Origin: an uncultured Oscillospiraceae bacterium
Lineage (GTDB): Bacteria > Bacillota > Clostridia > Oscillospirales > Ruminococcaceae
NCBI GenBank assembly: GCA_910578965.1
Contig: CAJTSP010000102.1
Location: forward strand, 1 to 9,472
Direction of reading: 5' to 3'
Length of the DNA: 9,472 nt
Shown: piece after piece, positions 1-7,070 of the stretch
Numbering within the stretch: position 1 is the stretch's first letter
Layout: each line of letters begins with the position of its first letter
Position numbers and translations under genes: made by a program
The notes under the pieces: model-generated
What the model was told of the DNA's origin: nothing
What the model saw: only the letters and a program-made list of their open reading frames with translations
Database searches by the model: none

Positions 1-533
1 GCCACCATGTGGCCCTGCTGGCTGCGGCGCTGCTCTTTTTGCCCGGCCTTGAGGTGCTGGACTGGAAAGAGGCGGTCCAAAGCATCAGTTGGGACTCGAT
101 CATCCTCATCTGCAGCGGCATTGTGATCGGGGACCTGCTCTACCGGTACGGCCTGGCCGAAACCCTGGCGGGGCTGGCCTTCTTCCGGCCGCTGCTGCGG
201 GTCAACGGGTTTGTTACCGCCTGCTATATCGTGCTGGCCATCTCGGTGCTCAAGGTGCTGTTCAGCAGCAACACGGTCACCGGGGTGATCCTGGTGCCCA
301 TCATGATCCGGCTGGCCGGCGAGATGGGGGCCTCCGCCTGGAGCTTTGTCGCCCCCTGCATCTTCTCCTCGGCCCTCAGCTTTATCGTGATCACCTCCAG
401 CCCGGTCAACGTCATCCCCTATTCGGCGGGGTATTTTACCCCGGGCGAGATGGCGCGGCAGGGCGTTGGTATGACCCTTGCCGCCGCGGTGCTTATCGCG
501 GTCTGGCTTACGGTGTTTGGGGTAATGGGATAA
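1..533 (+). CDS. SLC13/DASS-like anion:sodium symporter, C-terminal part (5' truncated)
   Basis: The reading frame is open from the window edge to TAA at 531-533, so the start lies outside. The visible ~176 residues are almost entirely hydrophobic helices. Two segments match the second half of the divalent-anion:sodium symporter (SLC13/CitT/ArsB-like) fold: a Ser-Asn-Thr motif within FSSNTVTGVILVPIM, and later TSSPVNVIPYSAGYF followed by a Pro-Gly-Glu-Met helix start, the counterpart of the family's TPPNA...GYFTPxDM stretch. Known family role: sodium- or proton-coupled uptake of dicarboxylates, citrate or sulfate across the cytoplasmic membrane. The substrate cannot be read from this fragment; the TPPN-type motif is diverged (SSPVN), so a less typical member of the ion transporter superfamily is possible. 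It converges on ptsI across a 347-nt gap containing long inverted repeats. Confidence 0.8.
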   Translation, partial: HHVALLAAALLFLPGLEVLDWKEAVQSISWDSIILICSGIVIGDLLYRYGLAETLAGLAFFRPLLRVNGFVTACYIVLAISVLKVLFSSNTVTGVILVPIMIRLAGEMGASAWSFVAPCIFSSALSFIVITSSPVNVIPYSAGYFTPGEMARQGVGMTLAAAVLIAVWLTVFGVMG

Positions 534-596
534 GCCCCGCGCCCCCGCGCGCCGGCAAAACCCGCAGGGGCCTGCTGCAAAACAAAACGCACAAAA

Positions 597-687
597 GCGG
601 CGGTGAGATAAGAAAACAAAGAATCCGAATAAAATTCGATCCACCGCGCATTCGCTGGGCGGCTTTGTTTTCTTATGGAACCGCCGC
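597..687. repeat. Long inverted repeat IR1 between convergent genes
   Basis: Arms 608-621 and 663-676 are perfect 14-bp reverse complements (ATAAGAAAACAAAG / CTTTGTTTTCTTAT). After a symmetric 3-nt mismatch (605-607 GAG versus 677-679 GGA), pairing resumes for 8 bp (597-604 GCGGCGGT with 680-687 ACCGCCGC). The 41-nt loop holds a smaller hairpin, CGAAT-AAA-ATTCG, at 626-638. It lies between the transporter (+) and ptsI (-), so it may act as a bidirectional terminator. On the minus strand the small hairpin is followed by a T-rich stretch, but neither strand has a classic uninterrupted T-run. Confidence 0.8.
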
Positions 688-763
688 AAAGAATCGGCGC
701 TCTTTTTGGCCTGCAATTGCCAGAAAGAGCGCCGATTGGCTGTTTTACAAAGATTTCTTTGCG
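685..763. repeat. Long inverted repeat IR2, overlapping the edge of IR1
   Basis: Arms 692-705 and 724-737 are perfect 14-bp reverse complements (AATCGGCGCTCTTT / AAAGAGCGCCGATT). The stem continues inward through one G-T wobble and four more pairs to 710/719, giving about 19 paired positions around an 8-nt loop (711-718). A further outer match pairs CGCAAAGAA (685-693) with TTCTTTGCG (755-763). The 9-mer CAAAGAATC occurs in both IR1 (617-625) and IR2 (687-695), so the two hairpins look related. The + strand after the inner stem has only a short T-run (742-745). The strand and function are uncertain: terminator pair, or a small palindromic repeat element. Confidence 0.78.
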
Positions 764-820
764 CAGTTTGCGATTGTATCTCTATTTTGCAGCGCGCCCC
801 TTCGCGCTCTCAGGGGAATC

Positions 821-888
821 CGCTTACAGGCAGGCCCGGCCGCGCGGGCCGGCCGGGGGGATCGCGGCGCGGGGGTTCGCTTACAGGC
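821..888. repeat. Short direct repeat around the ptsI stop codon
   Basis: The 11-mer CGCTTACAGGC occurs at 821-831 and again at 878-888, offset by 57 nt. The right copy includes the ptsI stop codon (TAA on the minus strand, 881-883). The DNA between is very GC-rich and includes CCGGCC-GCGCG-GGCCGG. The copies look like a small local duplication of the 3' end of the gene; no function is evident. Confidence 0.6.
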
Positions 889-2557
889 GGGCGCCCGGAC
901 TTACCGTTCCGGCCTGCCCAAGGCCCGCCCCGGGCGCGTCCGCCTCGGCCGCAAGGTCCAGGTTCATCAGCTCGTTTTTTACCTTCAGCAGCCGGTTGCC
1001 GGTTACCGAAAGGCTGCGCAGCCCCTGCCGCACATAGGCGGCCGCCAGCGCAGGGTCCGAGGCGGTCTGCCCACAGATGCACACCGGGATGCCCGCCCTT
1101 TGGGCGGCGTCCAGGGTCATACCGATCAGTATCCGCACGGCAGGGCCGTCCTCCCGGTAGTAGCGCGCCACCCCGGGCGCCATGCGGTCGGCCCCTTGGG
1201 TATACTGCACCAGGTCGTTGGTGCCGATACTGAAAAACCCGCAGCCGTGCGCCGCAATTTCCCCGGCGGTCAGGGCCGCGCTGGGAATCTCGATCATGCT
1301 GCCAAACAGCAGCCGCTCGTCAAATGCCGCGCCCCGGGTGCGCAGGGCCGCCCGGGCGGTGGCCACGCAGGCCATGGCCTCGCGCCAATCCTCCACCCCG
1401 CCCACCATGGGAAACATCACCCGCAGCGGCCCTTGAGCGCTGGCCCGTAAAAGAGCACAGAGCTGGGTGTGGAAAAGCTCCGGCCGCGACAGGCAGAACC
1501 GCAGCCCGCGCAGGCCCAGGGCGGGGTTTGGCTCCGGCTCGCTCAGCCCGTCCACAGCCTTGTCCGCCCCAATATCAAAGGTGCGCACGGTCACCGGCCG
1601 GCCGGCCGCCGCCCGCAGGCAATCCACATAAAACCGGTACTGCTCCTCCTCATCCGGGAACTGGCCCTTCATCAGCAAAAACTCGCTGCGCAAAAGGCCT
1701 ACACCCTCCGCCCCCGTCTGCACGGCGGCTTCAATGTCCTGCGGGCCGGAGCAGTTGGCCAGCAGGCTTACGGCGGTGCCGTCTTTGGTGCGGCAAGGCG
1801 CGTTGCGCAGCCAGCCCATCTCCTCTGCGCGCTCCTGCTGCCGGTGCAGACGCCCGCGCACCTCCGCCTGCAGGGCCCTGTCCGGCTCCAGCACCACGTC
1901 CCCCGCCTCGGCGTCCAGCAGCAGGGTAGCGCCGTCCATCGCGGCGTCCAAAAAGGCCGAGCCCAGCCCCACCACGGCCGGGATGCCCATCACTCCTGCA
2001 ATGATCGAGGCGTGGCTTTGGATACTGCCCGAGGAGGTCACAATGCCCAGCAGCATGCCCGGCTCCACTGAGAGGATATCGCTGGGCAAAACCTGGTCCG
2101 CCACGATGATGGAGGGGCGGGTCAGCTCCAGCTTGCCCCGGGGGCGGCCGTCCAGAATATCCACCACCCGCCGGCAGACGTCCACCACGTCGGCGCTGCG
2201 CTCGCGGATGTAGGCATCGTCCACATTCTCCAGGGTATGGGTAAAGATTGAGGCCGCCCGTTCCACCGCGGCGGCGCTGTCCGCCCCCACGGCAATGTAA
2301 TCCCCCACCTCGTCGATCAGGGTGCGGTCTTCCAACAGCGCGTGCTGAAAGCGCAAAATATCCTTTTGCTCGCCCACGGCCTTCTGCTGTAGCTGGCGCA
2401 GCTCATCCTTGGCCAGCACTACCGCTGCGTCAAAGAGGGCGCGCTCCTGGCTGGGGCCGTGCACCACCCGGCCCAGGCCCATCGTCTGGCGCTCGGGCCG
2501 GTAGACGGGGCCCATCACCAAGCCCTCTGAGGCAAATGTTCCCTTGTACTTCTGCAT
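881..2557 (-). CDS. ptsI: Phosphoenolpyruvate-protein phosphotransferase (PTS Enzyme I)
   Basis: 558 aa, close to the ~570-aa family norm. Enzyme I takes phosphate from PEP onto a histidine and passes it to HPr to drive sugar uptake; it is cytoplasmic. The N-terminal HPr-binding and phosphohistidine region runs to about residue 225, with the active His182 in GSIQSHASI. The C-terminal PEP-binding barrel follows, with expected ligands present: Arg290 (LLRSEF), Arg325 and Lys333 (VRTFDIGADK), Glu423 (MIEIPSA), Asn447/Asp448 and Arg458 (SIGTNDLVQYTQGADR), and Cys495. Two positions are unusual: the family Arg of the HxxIxAR motif is Gly188, and the Glu of CGE is Gln497. The last ~20 residues are a Gly/Ala-rich tail. 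The start at 2557 is set by AAGGAG at 2567-2572; the in-frame ATG at 2593 lies upstream of that site. No HPr gene is adjacent. A specialised paralogue is possible. Confidence 0.93.
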   Translation of the reverse strand: MQKYKGTFASEGLVMGPVYRPERQTMGLGRVVHGPSQERALFDAAVVLAKDELRQLQQKAVGEQKDILRFQHALLEDRTLIDEVGDYIAVGADSAAAVERAASIFTHTLENVDDAYIRERSADVVDVCRRVVDILDGRPRGKLELTRPSIIVADQVLPSDILSVEPGMLLGIVTSSGSIQSHASIIAGVMGIPAVVGLGSAFLDAAMDGATLLLDAEAGDVVLEPDRALQAEVRGRLHRQQERAEEMGWLRNAPCRTKDGTAVSLLANCSGPQDIEAAVQTGAEGVGLLRSEFLLMKGQFPDEEEQYRFYVDCLRAAAGRPVTVRTFDIGADKAVDGLSEPEPNPALGLRGLRFCLSRPELFHTQLCALLRASAQGPLRVMFPMVGGVEDWREAMACVATARAALRTRGAAFDERLLFGSMIEIPSAALTAGEIAAHGCGFFSIGTNDLVQYTQGADRMAPGVARYYREDGPAVRILIGMTLDAAQRAGIPVCICGQTASDPALAAAYVRQGLRSLSVTGNRLLKVKNELMNLDLAAEADAPGAGLGQAGTVSPGARL

Positions 2558-2566
2558 CCTGTCCTG

Positions 2567-2572
2567 CTCCTT
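2567..2572 (-). promoter_or_regulatory. ptsI ribosome-binding site
   Basis: AAGGAG on the minus strand, 9 nt before the ATG at 2557. It decides the start against the in-frame ATG 36 nt further upstream (2593), which would add 12 unconserved residues. In the same 136-nt gap, TACAAT and TATGAT occur on the minus strand near 2615-2635 as possible -10 elements, but I find no well-spaced -35, so the ptsI promoter is unresolved. Read-through from the patatin-like gene is possible. Confidence 0.75.
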
Positions 2573-2693
2573 CAAAACGCTGCCGCCCGGCAAAGCGGCC
2601 CCCGGTGCGGCGCATCATACTGGATTGTATCGCTTTTGGGCCGCAAAGGCGGGGGCGCCGCCCGGCTGCCCTTGGCACGGCCATCCCGGCAGG

Positions 2694-3851
2694 CTACACC
2701 AAAGAAAGCCCGCCGCACAGGGCCTCGTACACCGCCGCGGCCACAAACTCGGCCGGGTTTGCGGCGGCCAGGCCGCACTCGATCAACTGGGTGCGCGGCT
2801 CGGCCGCAAACAGGGGGGAAAAGCGGGCCGCCCGCTCGGCGGGCCAGGCCGCCAAAAAGGCGTCGCATAGTCCCCCGGCCGTGTACAGCCGGGCCGGGTT
2901 CACGCCGGCCGCCTCGCAGGCCAACTCCAGCGGCGCAAGGGGGGCCGCATCCTCGCGGGGGCCAAACCGGTCGATGGCCAGCTTTTCGGTCAGGGCCAGG
3001 GCCGGGTTGGCCCGGATGGCCCTTGCCATGCAGCTCCCGTAAGGGGAGATAAACCGCCCGGCAATAGCGGCGCCCTCGTCCTGCCGCAGGGCATAGGCAC
3101 TGCCCAGCATCCGGCCAAACAGCCGGTAGGCGTCAAAATAGCCCAGCGCCATGTTGCGGGCGGCTGTAGCAGGCGAAAATTTCAGGATCGGCCCCAGCTC
3201 CCAGTGGCTTGCCAAGATCCGGGTGGGCAGGCCGGTGGTGTTGGGGCGCACCACCCCCACCCCGTCCACATCCACACAGAGCAGCTCCCCCGCCCCCATC
3301 CGGGCCGCAAGGCCGGTGGGCATATTGTCGGCATAGCCGCCGTCAATAAAGGCCTGCCCGTCGATGGTCTTGGGCCGGAACGCGGGGAAGCAGGCCGCCG
3401 AGGCCAGCATATAGTCTGCCAGCATGCCCTCGGGGATCTCCTCCAGGGCCAGCTCCTGCACCCGCATGTTTTTCATCTGTACCGTTACCAGGCCGTACCG
3501 CACGGCCGAGGCGCGCATTGCCGGCTCGTCAACGCCCATGCGCACGATCCGCTGTAGGGGGGTAACGTCCATCCCGCCGTTGCGCACAAGCTCGGCAAAA
3601 AAAGCGGCTTTTTCCCGCGCGCCGCCCTCCTCGGGCACGGGCTGGGCCATCACCTGCCCGTCGTCGATGGATAGCCACATGTCCCTCGCCTGCTCCCAGG
3701 CGTCCTGTACAAACAGGGCGCCGTTCAAGCAGCCCACCGAGGTCCCCACGATAATCCCGGGCATCCAGCCGAGCTCCCGCAGGGCCTGATACGCCCCTAC
3801 CTGGTAGCTGCCCCGGGCGCCACCGCCCGCAAGCACCAGACCTTTTGTCAC
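2694..3851 (-). CDS. Patatin-like phospholipase family protein
   Basis: 385 aa with a GTG start preceded by a G-run ribosome-binding site (3858-3863, 6-nt spacing). The N-terminal patatin domain is well preserved: oxyanion-hole loop GGGARG at residues 9-14, nucleophile Ser38 in GTSVG (GxSxG), and catalytic Asp170 in DGGYADNMP. Together these form the Ser-Asp dyad of patatin acyl hydrolases, so it is probably catalytically competent. Family members hydrolyse phospholipid or other acyl esters, usually in the cytoplasm or at the inner membrane face. There is no signal peptide or obvious membrane helix. The C-terminal ~180 residues are less recognisable. Its substrate is unknown; bacterial relatives are of the YlbK/RssA type. 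The gene is divergent from a zinc-ribbon membrane protein and lies 136 nt upstream of ptsI on the same strand. Confidence 0.92.
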   Translation of the reverse strand: MTKGLVLAGGGARGSYQVGAYQALRELGWMPGIIVGTSVGCLNGALFVQDAWEQARDMWLSIDDGQVMAQPVPEEGGAREKAAFFAELVRNGGMDVTPLQRIVRMGVDEPAMRASAVRYGLVTVQMKNMRVQELALEEIPEGMLADYMLASAACFPAFRPKTIDGQAFIDGGYADNMPTGLAARMGAGELLCVDVDGVGVVRPNTTGLPTRILASHWELGPILKFSPATAARNMALGYFDAYRLFGRMLGSAYALRQDEGAAIAGRFISPYGSCMARAIRANPALALTEKLAIDRFGPREDAAPLAPLELACEAAGVNPARLYTAGGLCDAFLAAWPAERAARFSPLFAAEPRTQLIECGLAAANPAEFVAAAVYEALCGGLSLV

Positions 3852-3967
3852 ACCGCACCCCCCTTTTGTGGCCCGCCGGCCTCAACGGGGGCCTGCCCCG
3901 GGCCGCCGGCAGCCAAATGCCTTTTCCGCCCTTGCCGAGCCGATCACAGCAAATTTGAATTTAGATT

Positions 3968-3976
3968 ATTATAACA
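3968..3976 (-). promoter_or_regulatory. Extended -10 promoter for the patatin-like gene
   Basis: On the minus strand the sequence reads TGTTATAAT, a perfect TGnTATAAT extended -10 box in an AT-rich island within GC-rich DNA. The -35 region at 17-nt spacing (TTTCTT, 3991-3996) is poor, as is usual for extended -10 promoters. The predicted start near 3961 gives a GC-rich leader of about 110 nt before the GTG codon. Confidence 0.65.
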
Positions 3977-4213
3977 CTTTTGATGCAAAAAAGAAAAGCC
4001 GGCAGGGCAGGGCCTTTTGCTCTTTATACCGTAAAATGCAAAAATATTCATCGAGCCCAATGCCGGCCCGCCGCGCCAAAGGTGGGCGCCCCGGCAAAGC
4101 TGCCAAGAAAGGCCCCCTGGGCAGCCGGAGGGCCGCAAAGGCCTTTAGGCAGGCGGCTTCTTGCTCCCTGCCCCGGCCCCTTGCACCGGCGCAGGGAATA
4201 TGATACCTTAAAA

Positions 4214-4256
4214 GGGAGCCCGGACACGGCGGTGGGGCAAAAAAGCACGGGCTCCC
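4214..4256 (+). repeat. Inverted repeat in the presumed leader of the zinc-ribbon gene
   Basis: GGGAGCCCG (4214-4222) and CGGGCTCCC (4248-4256) are perfect 9-bp reverse complements around a 25-nt loop. The element ends 37 nt before the AAGGAGG ribosome-binding site, so it would lie in the mRNA leader. It has no T-run on the + strand; on the minus strand it is followed only by TTTT. It could be a regulatory leader hairpin or a weak minus-strand terminator. Confidence 0.5.
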
Positions 4257-4308
4257 GTTACGGCTCTGTCCCCTTATGCCGCCGCCCGACAAAAAGGAGG
4301 AACCTGCC

Positions 4309-4827
4309 ATGAAATGCCCATCCTGCGGCACCCAGCTTGGCCCGGACGACCGCTACTGTCCCATCTGCGGCGCTGTGGCCCCGCCCGCCGCCGGCCAGGC
4401 CCAGCCCGGCACATCCGGCTGCCCTGCGCCCGGTATGCCTGACATCCCGCCCATTGCAGTGGACCGCAGCCTGCCCAAGGGCCTGTATTGCAGCACCCTT
4501 GCCTCCGACAGGGTGCGCAAAGATATCCGCAACAGCGCCATTGCCTGTTATGTCTGCGCGGCGGTCACCGGCGTGGTGGCCATGCTGGGCAGCCTCACCA
4601 TGCTGCTGGACGTTATCGTCATCCTGGTACTGGGGCTGCTCATCCATCTTAAGCAGAGCCGGGCCTGCGCGGTGCTGCTGCTGGCATACAGCCTGGTCAA
4701 TACGGTCATATCCCTCCTATCCACCGGCAGCGTCGGCGGCTGGCTGCTGATCATCGCGGGGGTCTATGCCGTAAAGAGCACCTTCGCGCTGGAAAAGGAG
4801 TATCAGGCCTTCCGCACCGGGCAGTAA
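4309..4827 (+). CDS. Small zinc-ribbon membrane protein, function unknown
   Basis: 172 aa. The start is set by AAGGAGG at 4294-4300, 8 nt before ATG, so translation begins directly at the zinc ribbon. Cys3 and Cys6 (CPSCG) and Cys17 and Cys20 (CPICG) form a double CxxC zinc-ribbon knuckle of the type at the N-terminus of many bacterial membrane proteins. A Pro/Gly/Ala-rich linker (about 21-58) follows, then hydrophobic segments at about 76-98, 99-114, 118-138 and 142-160, indicating up to four membrane helices, then a short charged tail. I do not recognise a specific family. The zinc ribbon is probably cytoplasmic and may mediate protein contacts. The stop codon lies 11 nt from that of the convergent cardiolipin synthase gene, with no terminator between them. 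Confidence 0.83.
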   Translation: MKCPSCGTQLGPDDRYCPICGAVAPPAAGQAQPGTSGCPAPGMPDIPPIAVDRSLPKGLYCSTLASDRVRKDIRNSAIACYVCAAVTGVVAMLGSLTMLLDVIVILVLGLLIHLKQSRACAVLLLAYSLVNTVISLLSTGSVGGWLLIIAGVYAVKSTFALEKEYQAFRTGQ

Positions 4828-4838
4828 CCGGCCTGCGT

Positions 4839-6416
4839 TTAGCACAGCGGCGCAAAGATCCGCAAGATGCCATCCAGGGTCCAGGTCCAAAAGCCGGCCC
4901 GCACGTTTTTGCCCAGCTTCATCTCCCGGCACTGGGCCTGAGTGGCCAAAAAGTCGGCCTTTACATCCTTGAGCAGCGAGGCGCCGTAGAAAAGGGAGTT
5001 GTTTTCAAAGTGCAAAAACAGGCTGCGGTAGTCCAGGTTTACCGTGCCCACCGTGCCTGCCCGGCCATCGATGACACACCCCTTGGCGTGCACAAAGCCG
5101 GGGATATATTCGTAGATTTTTACCCCGGCGTCCAGCAGCACCGGGTAAAAGCTGTGGGACATGCGGAACACCAGCTTTTTGTCCGGGATGCCCGGCATGA
5201 TGATGCGCACGTCCACCCCGCGGCGGGCGGCCCGCACCAGGGCCTCCTGCAGGGCGTCCCCCGGCATCAGGTAAGGCGTAAAGAACCAGGCATACTCGGT
5301 TGCCTGGGCCAACAGCTCAATGTACAGCTCGTTGCTGGCGGCGCTGGGGCGCAGAGGGGAGTCGTAGTAGCTCAGGATATACCCGTCGTCCGCCGGCTCG
5401 TGGGCCGGGCTGCCGGACGTTATGGCAGCAGGGGCGCCAACGGCGGGCATTTCGGCCAAAGGCGTTTTACCGGCCGGCGGCAGCACCAGCCCGGCAGGCA
5501 CGGCCTCGCCGCCAAAGGCATCCCAAAACTGCACAAACATCCGGGTATACCCCTGCACCGCCGGGCCGGCAAGCCGGAAGCCCACGTCCTTCCAGTGGCC
5601 GTGCTTGGCGAGACGGTTGATATACTCGTCAGCCAGGTTGATGCCGCCGCTAAAGGCCACGGTACCGTCCACAATCAGCATCTTGCGGTGGTCGCGGTAG
5701 TTGAGGGTGCCCTTGATCGAGCGCAGGGGGTTAAACGATACGCACCGGATGCCCTTTTTTTGCAGCTCCCTCGCATTTGCGCGGGTATAGGTGCTCAGGC
5801 TGCCCAGGTCGTCGTACAGCATCCGCACGTCGACGCCCTCGGCTGCCTTTTGGGCCAGCAGCCCGGCCATAGCGTTCCACATTTCCCCCGGCTCTACAAT
5901 GAAATATTCCAAAAAGACAAACCGACGCGCCTGCCGTATCGCCTCCAGCATAGCGGGAAAGAGCGCATCCCCCAGCGGGTAATATGAGGCGTCCCGGTTG
6001 AGGTAAACGGGGCAGCCGGTGAGCTCATGGATGTAGCAGAAGGTCTCTGCCATCCGACGGTCCTGTCGGGCCAGTTGCTCGCAGGCCCTTTCGGTCTCAT
6101 CCGCCCAGCCCTCGGGCAGCCGGGCGGCATCCAGCCTTTTTTTGAGCGGCCGGGTGGTGCGTTTGTCGCCAAACAGCAGGTAGAGCAGCGCCCCGGACAG
6201 CGGGAAGCTGAGGATCACCAGCAGCCATAAAATTTTATAGGTGCCCTCGTCCCGCTTGGTAATGATATACAGCACGAACACCAGGGCCAGCACCGACAAG
6301 GCCAGCGCGATGAGCCCCGCCCAGGGCGCCAGCCAGTAAAGCAGCATCGCCGTCCACAGCACCTGCAGCAGCACGGCGGGCAGGATGGACAGCACGCGGC
6401 GGATGATCTTACCCAT
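4839..6416 (-). CDS. cls: Cardiolipin synthase (phospholipase D superfamily)
   Basis: 525 aa, the usual length for bacterial Cls. It condenses two phosphatidylglycerol molecules to cardiolipin and glycerol at the cytoplasmic membrane. N-terminal hydrophobic helices (about 10-53 and 58-82) include the PLDNc anchor region. Both catalytic HKD motifs are intact: His243-Lys245-Asp250 in HRKMLIVDG with the following SGG, and His443-Lys445-Asp450 in HAKGCVIDG with the following GTVNLD. An Ala/Pro-rich stretch at about 305-345 between the PLD domains looks like a linker insertion. The start is supported by GGGAGGG (6423-6429), 6 nt upstream. The gene is monocistronic by context: its own promoter upstream, a convergent neighbour downstream. 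Other PLD-type phosphatidyltransferases are the only real alternative. Confidence 0.95.
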   Translation of the reverse strand: MGKIIRRVLSILPAVLLQVLWTAMLLYWLAPWAGLIALALSVLALVFVLYIITKRDEGTYKILWLLVILSFPLSGALLYLLFGDKRTTRPLKKRLDAARLPEGWADETERACEQLARQDRRMAETFCYIHELTGCPVYLNRDASYYPLGDALFPAMLEAIRQARRFVFLEYFIVEPGEMWNAMAGLLAQKAAEGVDVRMLYDDLGSLSTYTRANARELQKKGIRCVSFNPLRSIKGTLNYRDHRKMLIVDGTVAFSGGINLADEYINRLAKHGHWKDVGFRLAGPAVQGYTRMFVQFWDAFGGEAVPAGLVLPPAGKTPLAEMPAVGAPAAITSGSPAHEPADDGYILSYYDSPLRPSAASNELYIELLAQATEYAWFFTPYLMPGDALQEALVRAARRGVDVRIIMPGIPDKKLVFRMSHSFYPVLLDAGVKIYEYIPGFVHAKGCVIDGRAGTVGTVNLDYRSLFLHFENNSLFYGASLLKDVKADFLATQAQCREMKLGKNVRAGFWTWTLDGILRIFAPLC

Positions 6417-6517
6417 GAGAGGCCCTCCCTTGACGTCGGTTTGCGGGCCGGGCCCGTTTGATGCGGGGCCCCGCCCCTTGCCCCTGCGGCGCCTGCGCAG
6501 CGCCCCTCGGCATGGCT

Positions 6518-6546
6518 ATTTTATCACAGGAACCGCCGCCGTACAA
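6518..6546 (-). promoter_or_regulatory. Probable cls promoter
   Basis: On the minus strand TTGTAC (6541-6546) is separated by exactly 17 nt from TAAAAT (6518-6523), which is one base from the -10 consensus. The -35 box is weak. Predicted initiation near 6511 gives a ~95-nt GC-rich leader that includes the palindrome GCGGGGCCCCGC. The complement of the -35 box contains TACAAT on the + strand (6542-6547), so a divergent start here is conceivable. Confidence 0.5.
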
Positions 6547-6775
6547 TGCCGCCCCTGCCCCGCCCGCGCATTCCGGGGCGCCGGCCCCAAAGAGTGCCGG
6601 CGGAAATTCTGCCGGCCGCCGGGGCTTAGCATTGCCCCGAAGCTGCTGCTTGCATTCAACGATCCTGTACCGCTGCCCGTGCCAACGGGTGAGCGGCAAA
6701 GGCATCCGGACACGGCCGCAGGGGCTTTGGCTTGCGGGCCGTTGCGTGGCTGCGGGCCGGATGCTTTGTTTTTAG
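6547..6775 (+). other. Structured non-coding stretch ending in a terminator-like hairpin; possible small RNA
   Basis: I see no credible protein between the cls promoter and the tRNA terminator. On the + strand several hairpins follow each other: GGGGC/GCCCC (6575-6588), CCGGCGG/CCGCCGG (6597-6622), a two-part hairpin CCGCT-CCCGT / ACGGG-AGCGG with a GCCA loop (6670-6696), and GCATCCGG/CCGGATGC (6702-6709 with 6757-6764, plus inner CCGCAG/CTGCGG). The last is followed directly by TTTGTTTTT (6765-6773), as in an intrinsic terminator. TACAAT at 6542-6547 could be a -10 box. It matches no RNA family I know; SRP RNA was considered and lacks the conserved loop. From 6776 to 6896 I see nothing. Confidence 0.35.
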
Positions 6776-6896
6776 CGGCGGGGGCGGCGTTTAGCAGAGG
6801 CGCGCAGGATGGCAGCAGCAGCATTTATAAAGAGGGAAGGGCTTTGATGGGCCCCATGGCAAAAACCGAGCCAAAAGCACTTTATGCCCTTTTTGC

Positions 6897-6941
6897 AAAA
6901 AAAGAAAAGGCACGAAAAACCAGCGGTTTATCGTGCCTTTT
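6897..6941 (-). terminator. Intrinsic terminator of the initiator tRNA gene
   Basis: Perfect 11-bp stem AAAAGGCACGA (6905-6915) / TCGTGCCTTTT (6931-6941), one mismatch, then a 5-bp inner stem AAACC/GGTTT with an AGC loop. On the minus strand the stem is followed by C and seven T residues (complement of 6897-6903). It begins 1 nt after the tRNA CCA end, so it terminates the tRNA transcript. Confidence 0.92.
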
Positions 6942-6942
6942 A

Positions 6943-7019
<77 letters not shown>

Positions 7020-7070
7020 ATAACAGGCCCACGCAAAACCCCGCGCGGGGCGCCTTTAAGGTACCTGTTT

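Larger units (their letters stand above)
3852..4308. other. Divergent intergenic region (457 nt), no gene seen
   Basis: This gap between the patatin-like gene (-) and the zinc-ribbon gene (+) holds no reading frame that I recognise as a protein. It contains the extended -10 promoter on the minus strand, an AT-rich stretch around 4014-4055, and a hairpin near the + gene (4214-4256). For the + gene a possible -10 is TATGAT at 4199-4204, but without a convincing -35. The promoter of the zinc-ribbon gene is therefore not resolved. Confidence 0.6.

Noticed and set aside
89..1450. Long + strand open frame over the transporter 3' end and ptsI
   Set aside because: It is out of frame with the transporter and antisense to ptsI; composition is Arg/Gly/Pro-rich, as expected of GC-rich shadow frames, with no recognisable domain.
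4276..4308. Upstream in-frame ATG for the zinc-ribbon gene
   Set aside because: The AAGGAGG site lies between the two ATGs with ideal spacing to 4309, and the zinc ribbon begins right at the second Met.
6547..6775. SRP RNA or another known housekeeping RNA
   Set aside because: I looked on both strands for the conserved SRP loop (GGAAGGAAGCAGC-like) and did not find it; no other family signature was recognised.
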